64,000 nucleotides of DNA, taken from contig CM067526.1 in the NCBI GenBank assembly GCA_034509925.1, forward strand, positions 11,327,629 through 11,391,628, in the 5' to 3' direction. Each line of letters starts with the position of its first letter. Within the stretch, counting starts at the first letter, position 1. Below are positions 45,409 through 58,299 of this stretch, piece after piece. The DNA is from Hirudinaria manillensis. Taxonomy: Eukaryota; Annelida; Clitellata; Hirudinida; Hirudinidae. Both the position numbers and the translations under genes were made by a program. The notes below the pieces were generated by a model that was not told the DNA's origin, made no database searches, and saw only the letters and a list, made by a program, of their open reading frames with translations.

Positions 45409-45500
45409 TTTTTTACAATACAAATTAATAATAAATTAGTCCATATAGAAATCCTTCTTAATGTAATGAACTCTGAACAGGCATTTCCAGGAATTGTCCT
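42509..45500. other. region between the minus-strand Ig gene and TRPM2-like gene
   Basis: Should hold the unseen 5' exon(s) and promoter of the Ig gene. Minus-strand donor-like sites exist at about 43739-43750 (AACAG|GTGAGTG) and 43780 (ACACAG|GTAAGC), the best candidates for the end of a 5' exon, but no coding can be assigned. It includes the LINE fragment at 44639-44775, a GC-richer patch near 44780-44910 and an AAAT run at 45040-45072. Confidence 0.5.
44639..44775 (+). mobile_element. fragment of a LINE 3' end (CR1/L2-like)
   Basis: The plus strand reads LFKRHLKTHLSRKYLPD then stop (44690-44692). F-K-x-x-L-K-T-H-L-F/S-R is the usual last line of many LINE ORF2 proteins. After the stop comes CGCCATGCATATGGCGCTATATAA, then ATT repeats, which resembles the simple-repeat tail of such elements. 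Only the last 20 codons and tail remain. Confidence 0.5.
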
Positions 45501-45620
45501 TCAAAAGACGGCATCGTGCATCCGAGCGACTTTGTATAGGATCAACAGGTCGGAACCGAACGTCTCCAGGTTGGAACTTATCCTCTTCCAGCTGTACTTC
45601 TCTGAGTCACTGAACTTGAA
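45501..45620 (-). CDS. TRPM2: TRPM2-like last exon: NUDT9-H C-terminus
   Basis: FKFSDSEKYSWKRISSNLET then DLLILYKVARMHDAVF, stop TGA at 45501-45503. The terminal helix matches the end of NUDT9-H (W...D...LxLxAxHxxxLxxVAxxxxAHx). No canonical AATAAA is seen close downstream on this strand. Confidence 0.85.
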   Translation of the reverse strand, partial: FKFSDSEKYSWKRISSNLETFGSDLLILYKVARMHDAVF

Positions 45621-46016
45621 CTGCGAGTTTGCAGGGGGGAGGTTAAATCGGTTTTTAAATTTAAAAAAAAATATGATTAATTTGCAGAAAAAAATAATAA
45701 TTCTGAGGAATAAAAATTAATTTGGATAAAAAAAGTTTAATTTGGATAAAATAAAACATGGCAAAAGAAAAAAAGCGATTATGCTCATTTGTTGAAATGC
45801 AATTTGTATTGTTGCCAAGGCGACGTGAGGTCACAATGGAACAATGACTTAAAGCTATTGAATGTTGATCAACATAAGAAAATAAACAACAGCTAATTAA
45901 TTATTCATGAATGTGGCCCAGTTAAAGTTAGACTCTTATCTAATGCATCTTATCACGGTCATCTAAGTCATTACTAGGCTAAAGTTGACAGTCACCACTG
46001 TTATTAGTATAATAAT

Positions 46017-46050
<34 letters not shown>

Positions 46051-46853
46051 TTTATTCTTATTAAAATTGATAACGGCAACACAAATAAACGACAATTTTA
46101 ATAAAATACATCGCAAATAAATAATTAAAAAATAAAATAATTACTATTATTATCATCAAAATACTACTATAATAATCGAGGAGTGATAATCTCTAATTGT
46201 AATTATTGATGATTAATTTAAGAAATAGGTCAACTCAGGTCACCTTAAAACCATGTTGGGGATTCACAGGTCCCTCGGTCGTCAGGGTGTTGTCGTCGTC
46301 ATGGTAATTCATGGCAACGACTTCCAACCAGGCGTTGTCCGTGTTTCTCGGGTCGTCGAGGTAACCTTGGGACGATACAAGGTCGAATTGGTTAAGGTTA
46401 ATATGCATTACATATGTAATATGTCATTCATTTGTCATTCATATTTCAATGTTAATGACTGTGTTAATTATTAATGTTAATACAAAGTAAACACTGGGCT
46501 TCATCTCAAACTGCACGTGCGGGTTATTACTGGGGCATGAACCTGATATGGCCAGCAAGTCAGGCAGTTATTATGAGGTTCGTCCGAGGTCAATCAAAGG
46601 TCAAAGTTCAAACCCTGGAAGACGTGCTTCTCGTTGATCCTCAACCAGGTCATGGCTTTCTGTTCAAGTACGTTCACCATGGCAGGGTAGAGACACTCGT
46701 AGACGGGCATGTGTTCGTGAGGAATTAAATACTGCCAACAGAGAAAAATAGATTTAATTATTTCTTAATTGCATGACATTTGGCAGAGTCAATTATTTGA
46801 CTATTTATTTATTAATTATTAATCTAATATTATTTATGTATTAATTATTGATC

Positions 46854-46884
<31 letters not shown>

Positions 46885-49800
46885 TATCTATTGAAAGAGC
46901 CACCTATCGGTTCAAATTGGGAAACAAAAACCGAATTTTCCAAACCTCGGGCACGAAACTCAGAGGTGAGTTGAGGGGAGCCTCAACGCAGAGGAATTGC
47001 AGTCTTTTCAGTCCTTCTGTTGTACTTTTGTCTTCCCATCTGGTGGTGCAAAAGGAGAGAATAAGCTATCATTAAATTATGATATTATTAATAAATTATT
47101 ATATTGAATTATGATATTATTAATAAATTATTATATTGAATTATGATATTATTAATAAACTATTATATTGAATTATGATATTATTAATAAATTATTATAT
47201 TATTAATAAAACAGCAACAATTATAATATACATGTACCTGATGATTGGATAACATTTAACATACTTATTTATTTTAAAAATAAATAAAATCTTAAAAAAT
47301 TGAAACAATTTTACAAAAATATTCAGATTGTTTTCATAAAACGAGAACTAAGTGAAATGTACTCCATTCAGGACACAATCCTTCTTTCAATCAGTACCAA
47401 TCCATTGAAGACACAACCCTTCTGTCAATCAGTACAAATCCAAAATCTAAATTTAACATCAAGTATTATCAGTTATTAAATTAACCTGGTCAGGACAGCC
47501 TTGTGAACTCTGTTAGGTCCCCACCTGGGCAGCACCCCTCGTCCCCTCAAACCCGTCCTACCCATGGGGTTCAGCGGGATGCCCTGGACAACCTGATATT
47601 CACCCAAGTCACTGATCCTGTTCACCTCGAGGTGTTGATTGAAATACAGGGTGATGGACGGATCCCTAAGAAGAAGCTAGTTAGTTAATCAGTTGATCAA
47701 ATTATGTAATAGTTAATTAAATAATTATATCCCCATCATAATAACATCATAGCTAATCCAAACTTTCAATATTCATTAATGAGGACAAATTGATGTTAAA
47801 ATCACGTTTATCAAATTAATTTATAACAAGAACCATAGTAATAAAATAACAAATGTTAATAATAATAACAATAATAATAACATTTTAAATATTTTATATA
47901 TTGGATACATAATTTTGGTCCAACTGACCTCAAGATGTCCGCATCAGCATGTGGGATCATGAAAACATTTTCATCCGAGAATGCCTCAGGTTTGTATTCT
48001 GGAAAGTCAACCTGAAGTAACAACAGTAAGCAGATTGATTACAAATGATACCAATTGATAATCAATCAATAGTTTAATTAATATCATCATCATTATTATT
48101 ATTATTATTATTATTATTAATCATCATAATTGAAAGTATTTAATCAATGGAGTGATTAATCAGCTTCTCCATAAATAGGTCATAACAACAGGTAAAATAA
48201 ATCAAGTATAAATCAAATAAATTAATTTTAAAAATTTGATATTCAACCACGGACAGACACACGGACAGCAACACGGACAGACACACAGACAGCAATCATC
48301 ATGCAATTAATAATGCTAATATAATCAACATATTTAAATTAAAAACTAGAAACACACAAACAAACAAAAAGAAAACAATTAATGAACTAAAAATAGAAAC
48401 CCGAGCCAACCAATCACCTCGAAGGGCACCTTGGAATCCGGGACGGCGCATCTGAATATTCTAATGTTCGAATAATTTGCATAAAAAAACGTCCTTGACT
48501 TCTGATGAAGTTCAACGACTTCCTGGAACTGCTTCTGCATGACTTTCTTTCGCTCCTCGATCATCTTTCTGTTTGACTTCTTCTCTGGAATTATTTTAAA
48601 TTTTTTAATTTTAAAATTTTATTTGTCAAGTAAATGTAATTTCAAAGATTTAAAATGATTAAGTGTAATATTATTTATTTTATATTATTATTATTATCTA
48701 TATTATTATATATATTAAATTATAGTTGGTGAATTATAAACAGGTGGTATGTTATTGTTATCCGATAGATATGTTGATAGCATTACTGTCAAGAGAATTA
48801 TTTCCTTTTGGCAGCTTTTGAATTTCAAATGTTTTAAACTACAATTTCAGTCGAATTAGTAATTAATCGGTTCAATTATAAATGAAATATTTCAATAAAT
48901 TAATTCTGAAAACTTGAGAATTAGACTTTAAAAACTAACTTAAACAGAAGCAACGGGAACCAACAATTTCAGTCGGTAATTACAATTATTTTCGATTATA
49001 AACGAAATATTTCGACAAATTAATTCTGAAATTGGTAACTAACGAAAATAATTAATGAAAAACAAATTAATAAATTAACAAATCAATGAAATTCTGAAAA
49101 CATTGAGAATTAAACCTGAGACTTTTAAAAGTAAAATCGAGAACGTACGTTGTTCACGAAGGTCGTTGAGGTTATACGAGACCTCATCGACTTTTTGCTT
49201 CCTCGAGGCGTATTGGTTGATCAGCCAAAACAAGGTCCTCGATGTCATTTCAAGCTGATGGAGAGAAAGACAAAATAAAAATAAAAATGAATGACAGTCG
49301 CACGAGAAGGGGTGCAAGAGTGCAGTTGAATTACTTTAAAGTAATAATTTATTAGTTTGTCGATTAATAATAATAATTAATAATAATTTTATTAATTAAT
49401 GGTAATAATTTATCATGTCCTGAGACATTTTGTTGTAAATGTTATCAAATGTTTAAAGGAGTTAAACATGCACAGCTGCCACACAAAGCTGATGATCTCT
49501 TGAGGATTTCATGCAATTACATTTCACTAATTCACTAAGTCACTTATTATTGCTTCTATTAACCAGTAAATTATAAAATTTAATATCTTAAATTTCGGTT
49601 CAAACATTTAAAAACAAATCAATAAAATAAATTATAATAAAAATAAACAAATTAAATAGCGAACAACAACAACGATAATAACATGTTTCTCAATGTGTCC
49701 AAATCTTTCATCCAAATCGGGAGGAAACGCAGGAGCGATCGACTGACTGGAAACTTGGGAGGCCAGGATGCTGTTGGTGGAAAACTGCCTTATTTGAAGG

Positions 49801-51081
49801 CTCATCGTGTCCACCCTGCATAAGAATTAAATTTTTTAAATGTTAATCAAGATGTAATTAATGTTTAAATTTATATTTATCATTATTATTCATTTATATA
49901 TCTTAAAATTGATTTTTCTAAATATAAATTTATTTTATTATTAATATTTATCAAATAATTTAATTAAAACGTCGTGGCATTCGGTTAGGAGCACCATTTC
50001 TGAAAATGTTGTCATTAAAAGCACTAAGTAGATTCTAACAATTCTGACTTTTGGTCCACGTCACGTCATGTCAAATATCCGACATACAGTAGTGTCACCA
50101 ACTCCATTAAAATTGGAATTCCTGGCTTTTAAGTGCAGACATTTAATGTCACCGCACTTCAAGATGTTCGCAAAACTAATTATGTTTACTATGTTAATGA
50201 TATGTTAATGTTATGTTAATGTTGCGTTAATGTTACGATAATGTTACGTTAATGTTAATGTTTACTAATTTGTACCCTAAACTCTGTACAGTGATTGCCT
50301 AACATCCTTATTAAATAAACCCACTTAAATCCATACTCTGTTGCACAACTATAAATGGAAATATTAAGCACAACACAAAACCATTGCAATCCTTCCTACG
50401 ACGTGCACAAAACACTGCACAAGTCGTGCAAGTAAAAGTCACGTGTTGCACAATTAGAGAGCCTCGAGAGCACCTGTTGCTGGTGTCCTTGACCTTCTTC
50501 TCGAGGGCTTCGTCTTCGTCGCACTGGACCCTCCTGATGTACCTCTCGGCCTGCAGGACCTCCCACTGCCTCAACTCCCTCCGCACCAGGCTGGCAACTG
50601 GCATGGCTGTGTATTGGAAAGGTTGCAATTTGGAGATGATTTTCGAGATGATTGGATGATTGATTGGTGTTTGTTTTAAGGTGGATTTGTAATTTAAGGA
50701 TTTGAAAAAGAAAAAAAAATGTTGTTGAAAAGTGAAAATTTATTTAGTTGATGGCAGGTAATATTTTGAACAATATTCATCTCATATATTATTATTATTA
50801 TCATTATTATTATTATTATTATTTTAAATTTACAATCCTTGTCTTAGAAATAAATTCCATGAGTCAAAAGCAAGTCAAATGCAAAATCTGTATAATTTTA
50901 ACCTGACATTAACAGCATAACAATAATATAATAATATAATAATAGTTAATAAAAACAATAAAGAAGCATTCCTAAAGATGATCCTTAAGTCGTATAATTT
51001 TTCGTGCTATACTCATCACGTTACCTTTGGATTAATAAATTTATTTGAACTTAATCAATTTGTAAAAATATATAAGAAAAT

Positions 51082-51112
<31 letters not shown>

Positions 51113-51440
51113 AATAGCACTGGCATTAATAATTATAACAAAAACAGCAGAGGCAACAACAACATAATAATAATAACAACAAGTCAGAAGCATGTACCCA
51201 AATTAATCAAACAGCCAAAAGTGACCTACTGAAGCAGAACTTGATCTTGGACTCTGGAAGTAAAGTGTTGGGAGTGATGCACTTGCAGATGAGGTACAAG
51301 TGATTGAAGATGATGAAAGGAGGTGGAAGGGCGGGCCTGAGGTCGTACTCCTGGATGAGTTGGTACCTCTGGGTTCGCCAGACCAGGGATGTCTTGCTCG
51401 ACACCTCAGTGAAAGTGTCACTGGATTGATTGATTGAATA

Positions 51441-51507
<67 letters not shown>

Positions 51508-54500
51508 ATTACTTACTGGACTAATTTCACTAGTTTGCATATTGAAGGACATGTTTAAACAATTCGATTTCATTAAAGTCTCTACTATGCTAGCTCCAAG
51601 AGCAAGCAGGAACAACAGGTATAACTCGATAAATCACTTTTCGACATTTCTTTACAAACTTAATTAATTAAATCCTCAGTTTAATGAACTAAATAAAACC
51701 AGGAAAAGCAACAAATTAAAAAAACAAAATGAACATTTAAAAAGGAACTGACCTTATCATAGCAATGAGAAGGTTCAACATCATGACGTTGGTGATGAGC
51801 ATGTAAAAGGCCGTGATGATGGGAACCAGCCAAGTGATGGCAGGACAAAGTTGGTCCCTGCCGAGACATTCCGTGGGCTGCCTGCCGTCCGCGGCACACG
51901 ACTCCGCGGGGTCCAAACCGGCAACTTCCTGGCAGGCGTCGCCTTAAATTCGTTCGGAGGAATTTAAACTTATTATGTATTAAATGTATTATAATTTGAA
52001 TTATATTTAAAAAGTGATGCATAAATATTTAGTAAATAATCAGATCTCTTAGGAATTTGGAATTTCAAATGAATACATGATCAAGTAAATATCAAGTAGG
52101 ATTTGCTTTTGTCAAAAAATCGCCAACATTTTCAAACTGAAATATCCCCTGTCATTCTAAAGAGTTATAAAATAGGTTAGGAATGCTCTGATCATATGAG
52201 ATGAAATTCGAAATCGAGATATTTTTAGCCTTTTAAAAAAGACAATTTTTGGAATTTTGTAAAAAAATCAATGCAAATCTCGGCTCGGTTAAACTGCCAA
52301 TCGTACCGGTAATGATCTCGTACTCATCCATCTGCTGGAGAACTTTGAACCAAGGGGAGAGTATGACATCTCTGAAGGTCTTGTAGTCGATTGGATAATT
52401 CGGAAAGAGCATGACCTGGGTGCTCACTCCGTAGGCGACCACGAAGATGATGACTATGACGAAGAAGTAGGCCAGGTGGATCACCTGGAACGTGGAGTCA
52501 AAAGATTCAAACTAACGTTTTCATTTGCACAACACCGAGGAGCAAAAATAAATAATTAAAGTCTTACAAAAATTCATTTCACAAATCACTTTTAGAAGCT
52601 GAGTAAGAAAACGGATCGTGAAACTAAATTGCACGGCAGAGACGTCACTCACCGTCTTCCTGATCATGACCATGAACGGCCCGAGTTCTTGGTGGATGCT
52701 GAAGAACCTGAGAACCCTAAGGAAGTGCATCATGAGACTAAAGGCCAAGACGATCCTGCTCGAGTAGAAGCAATAGGAGCAGACGTCGGTCGGAATGAAT
52801 CGCAGGACGAGTCCCGATACGTAGAGACCCAACGAGACCAGGTCCATGATGTTCCAGAGATCCGTAATGTAATTGGAAAACTTTAACTTCCAAGAGGCTC
52901 CGCTGCCCATCACCAACTGATGAGATCGAAGATGAGATGATAGACATTAGACCCACATTTACAAGTGGGATCTCTTTCTTAAGTTTCAAATCACTATAAA
53001 ACAAAGTTTCACACTACAACAGTCCAATCAAATACTTACTTGCCTTATTTCTTCCAGGGCCAACGTTGCAATCCAGATTGTAAGCAACATCTCCTTCCAG
53101 TTAATCTTCGGATAGAAGTCCGTCAGGAGGATGAATCCGAACAATATCAGTAAACCAAAGTGGGAGAGCTGGACATAAAAATTGATACTGATCTCAAAAT
53201 CATGCAGAATTATGGTAAACAAGACAAAGCGGTCGGAATAAATTCAAGAAATTCTGACGATTAATAAACATATAAACGACTGACTTTAATTAACTTAATT
53301 TTAATTTAATTAATTATAATTAATAACACTGCATTATTAAATTAATTAATTATTAATCACAGTATTAATCACAATTCACTCACACAATGATAGCTGAACT
53401 TGGTGACCGGCGCATCAAAGAAGTAAACGAATCTGTCTTTGTACAAACTGCAACAGCCTGAGGAACCTTTGGGCAAATCCTTTTTACTTTCTTTGGACGT
53501 CGACGAATCCAATCTGGAAACGGAAACCAACTTTTCAACCGGCTGGTAAAACCCGTCCGAACGCACCCGGAACAATAGCCAAAGAATAATAATTTCGTGG
53601 TAATGTCTGTGGTAAGAACACGTATGACTCACCTGGGTTTTTTCACACTGTTCTGTGGACGGCTAGGAGAGTTTTTATCAGCGATAGAAGCGATGAGCTG
53701 GAATGCAAATAATGCTTGGAATTAGTCAACAGTAACATTTTCCAAATACTTTTCATGGTTACTATTACCTTTAGAAATATTAATATTATTATTATTTTTT
53801 TCTTTATAAATTATAGCTAAAAAACACAAATGATGCATCTATAAAATGCAAAATAATCCCCCATAAACTTACAGTTTTCTTGACGAAATTTTGCTCTGCA
53901 TCTTTGCTGTCCTCTTTCTTTTGGAAGATCATCTCCTCGATGTTGATGTTTCGATATTTGAGGATGTATGGGGCAAGAATGGGTAGTGCCAGGGCAATCA
54001 GGACCTGTGAGGGAATTAATTATGTAATTGGGTTAAAATGGCTGCCATTTTAATTTATTATGTTAATTATATTAATCCAAATAATTAAGCAACATAACTG
54101 GTAAAAAAAAGAGTCTGGATATCTAAACCACTTCATCTAAACCACACTCTCCAGTCTTGTCATTATCAGAATAGCAAAGTACACGAGTGAAAGTATTTAT
54201 ATATGGTTATAATTTACCATATCTTCACATGTATTATGTCTTTGTTAATAATTCCATCTTCATTTGATAAACAATTCTTATTACCAAAGAATAGAGAATT
54301 GCTTTTCCATGACTCACCCTGATGTACGAGTTTTCATCCGAAATATTTCCTATCCAGATGTTCGTCAGGAGTTTCTGAACGACGAAGTGCGAGATGAAGA
54401 GTTCATTCCCGGCCTGGACCGCCATCTCCAGGAGTGTGGCATCCTCGTAATCTTCGTACGGAGTCACCAGGAGCAGAGTGGCTCGCCTCTGGTCCGTCTC

Positions 54501-57500
54501 GTAGCATTCGTTCAGGACCTCGACTGCCAGCTTCTCGAAAGTCCTGGAATTTTTGTTTCTGCGATTAGTTGCAATAAATAGTTGCACGAAAGGGTCTCTG
54601 GTGTCAAACTAAACAAAAAAAAATACTGGAGAATTGATGGGTTATGATAAATGAGAATAAAAATATAGTAATAAAAATCTGAGCATTTCAAGTGTGATTC
54701 ATTGGGATTTGAAATGGTATCTTGGTTAATGATTCTGTGAAGTTCTTACGATCCCTGCTCTTGCAAGGGTCCGAGAAGGTCGGAATCATCTTGCGTCGAC
54801 AGGAAGCCAGAGGAAATGTGATGAGCCATGAGAGCCAACGCCATGGCATTCTTGGGAAGCAGAAGTTATAACACATTATAACATCTTGTGATTATTATTA
54901 TTATCATTATTATTATTATAATATTGTAAGACACATTAAAAAACATTTTCTATAAGTCAAACGACTCACATATCCTCTCTCCCAGAATATGAGGGACATC
55001 TGAGTTCTGCAGATGAGAATGCACCAAATAAAGAGTTCCTTGGCAGGATCTTCAAAGATGATGTTGTTCTCTGGAAATTCAGAATTTCACTCATTTGTAG
55101 AAACATTTTTACATGATATTTGAAAAATTAATAAAATTATTATAAATTAATAATAAAAAATTAATATAAATTCAAAAATATAATAATTACAGTGACCTTT
55201 GACCAAAGAGAAAAATTACAAGAGAGTAAAAAAAAAACAAGCAATTGAAGGTTATATTGGACACTTAAATCTCAAAGTTCAAACTTTTATAAGAACAATT
55301 CAGTCTGAAACACCATAAAAAGTTTATTGAGGCTCTCTAAGTAAAAGCTTGGGAAGCTTTTCTTGCACAAAGAAATGTTAAAGATGAAAGGAATGACAAT
55401 TTCATGTGTCGTCTGCTCAAAATTTTACATGTGGAAACATTTAAAGATTATTTTTGGAGTAGACATCCAATATTTGCTCGTTCGATTAAATAGCTTCAAG
55501 GAATATTTTTAATAACTTAATACTTATAATATAATAATTATTATTTTTGAAAATTGATTTTTTTAATTGATAAATATTACAATAATTCCAATTAAGATAA
55601 TCCTAGAAGTTATTTAATCATTTAAAAAAAAACATTTCAAACCATTTCTGGAAATGTATCTTCCCGGCCTGAGTTTCTTCATTCCCTTCTTGAATGCTTT
55701 TGTTTTTTTAATTTTATGCAGGAGAGCTATGGGCCACGGTCGCTTCCTTTTCTTGACAACGCTGAGATACATGTGGGGATCGACGTCTTTGTAGGGTGAT
55801 TTCAAGTACATCGGGTGGAAATACTCCCCCATGAACTTGAATATTATCATCCCTACGTGCTTCAGGGATATGAGATCTGATTCCTGAATGCATACAATGG
55901 TTTAAGAGTTATTGTTACTTAAAAGTTTATAAAGGAGTTGTAAATAATTAGCAATAAGTACCCAATCCTTACCTTGGCCATTTTGTCCAGCTCAGCATTC
56001 TGCTTTAGCGTAACTGGCTATAAGATTTAAAAAAAACGTGAGAGGAAATTCAAGTAATTGAAGGTTATCTTGAACACTCATCAAAAGGACCTGAGAACTA
56101 ATCATTTTTACTTACGTCATTGTACAATTGGAGCAGCCTTTTGACTGTCAAGAACTGATTCAAAGTCACACCTTTGTCTATCAAAAGTTTGACGAAATCG
56201 ATGTTGTTATCGACGAGAGCAGTGAAGAGAAGATCGTGCAATTCCTCCACCTTAAATGCGTGAAAAGACTCTTATGTGGAAATCACCATTTTTAGAGGTA
56301 CATCTTATCGCATTGATTCCTTGGTTTTGGAGTTTCTCCAAAAATCAGAGTTTGGTTTCCAACCAGGGACTAGCAACATGTAATACATTTTTAATAAAGT
56401 AATAAAGTATCCTAGCTATATAGATAATTCTGGCACAAGCGACACGCTCCCTAGCATGCTTAAACGCGGTAAGACCTAGTTTCTCATAGCAGACATTCAT
56501 TTGAATAATTTCAAAGGAATTCCGTGTAAACAAATAGTTCATGATCTATGTTGTTGTTTTATCTCTATGTAGGGTCGTGAATGCGCCATTTTCTAAACCA
56601 GCAGACGACGCATCCAAAAGTCCGCAAGTAATATAAACAAGATATGCAAAGAAGCAGTTATGGTGATGAGACCTCATACTGGTTAAGTGATTTATTTACG
56701 CCAGTTGTTTAAAAAAAATAAACTAGATAGTCGTTGTAAAAAAAAACATAGACAATAATTCAATATTTTTAGTTTTGTGAAAGGCTACAAACCTATTTTT
56801 TGCCTATCAATGGGATATCAATATTATATTTCATCAAATTTTCTACAAAAATATTTGCCAGTTCAATAACGTTCAATTCGAAGTCATATAAAAGCAATAG
56901 TAAAACAACGTGGCGCCTCCACAACCCCGAAATCACCACTTTGAAAGGACCCTTTCTGCTCTTAAAAGAACATGCAAATTATATCTTGAAAACAAATACT
57001 CGGCCATTCATCAACATAATCCGGAAGCACGACCGAGCGTCGTTCAGGAGTACAATTTCCTGCTTTAATATTTTATTAAGCAATAAAAATCGAGATCAAG
57101 GTCATCAAGAATGTGTAGCCTAGGGTAGGGTTTCAACAAACCTCAAATTCTGCATCTTCCGTGTATATTTGGTCCTTAGCTATGTCGATTCGATTCAGAG
57201 CCAAAGCCAGCTTTAATTGGTCGATTCTCTTGCTATGGTTAGCTGCATTAAAAATATTATTTGATATTGAAGCAGCTGTGACAGCGGAAGGACAATGTGT
57301 TTATAGAGTCTGCGGTAGGTCTTTTGATAAACACGATCTGAGCGGCGCGAACTGAGCTTTGAATGAGACAACCGACTCGTAGGTGATGCTTACGAAGGTG
57401 ATGGTGACAACAATGACGATAGTCTAATATTAATGGATGCTGGTAATGGATGCTATCTTAACGTTTTATCAAATCGCAGCAATTATTCATCCATGCGACG

Positions 57501-58160
57501 ATCCACAAAATATTTGAAATGGTTACTTTTGAGAATGGCTTGCAATATTATGTCATCGATGTCTCCCAGAGTCGATTTGGCTTCTGCTTTGAAGACAGAC
57601 AAGAGATTGGACTGTTCGATACAGTACTTGACCATCTCTCTGTACGTTGTGGCATCTGACAGGTTGAACTGGTGCATGATCATTTTCTCAACGGTGTCGA
57701 GTGTCTTTTGTTGGTACAATACGATGGTCCTATTTGTAATCAAACATTTATTTACACTTTGATCGAGCGCATTCCTGCTTACCGAGTGCACTCTGGTTAA
57801 CGTAGTTCGAACGATTCGTGAGTAATTGGTACTTTACCGTTTCTGTAACTTTTTGAAATCGTCCGTCATTTTCACGTCGTTGAATTTGCAGTTGTTGTAA
57901 GCGTAGGCCAAAATGTCAGCCATCCCACCAGAACCCTGTGGCAATTTGTAGAACTTATTGTTCCAGGGATGAAGTGCAATCGTGGGATGCTTTTATTTAT
58001 TTATTTATTTTTAATTAAAAACCTTTGATAAGCGGACAGTTAAAACAGACTGTTCATTGTATTGAATTGAAAAAAAAGCCATCTCAGCTTTTTAAACTGT
58101 AGCCTCTGTGGAGACTTCAGGTTAACGTTATTGTTATTGTAATGTTTATCATCGTCGTCG

Positions 58161-58202
<42 letters not shown>

Positions 58203-58232
58203 CCATCACCATCACCATCACCATCACCACCA

Positions 58233-58299
<67 letters not shown>

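Noticed and set aside
57483..57526. Extension of the TRPM2-like exon past AAAA|GTAACC (reading SNHFKYF)
   Set aside because: It ends in a stop at 57481-57483 region and would need the weak donor GTGGAT. The GTAACC donor with acceptor AATGCAG at 57243 keeps frame and matches the family better.
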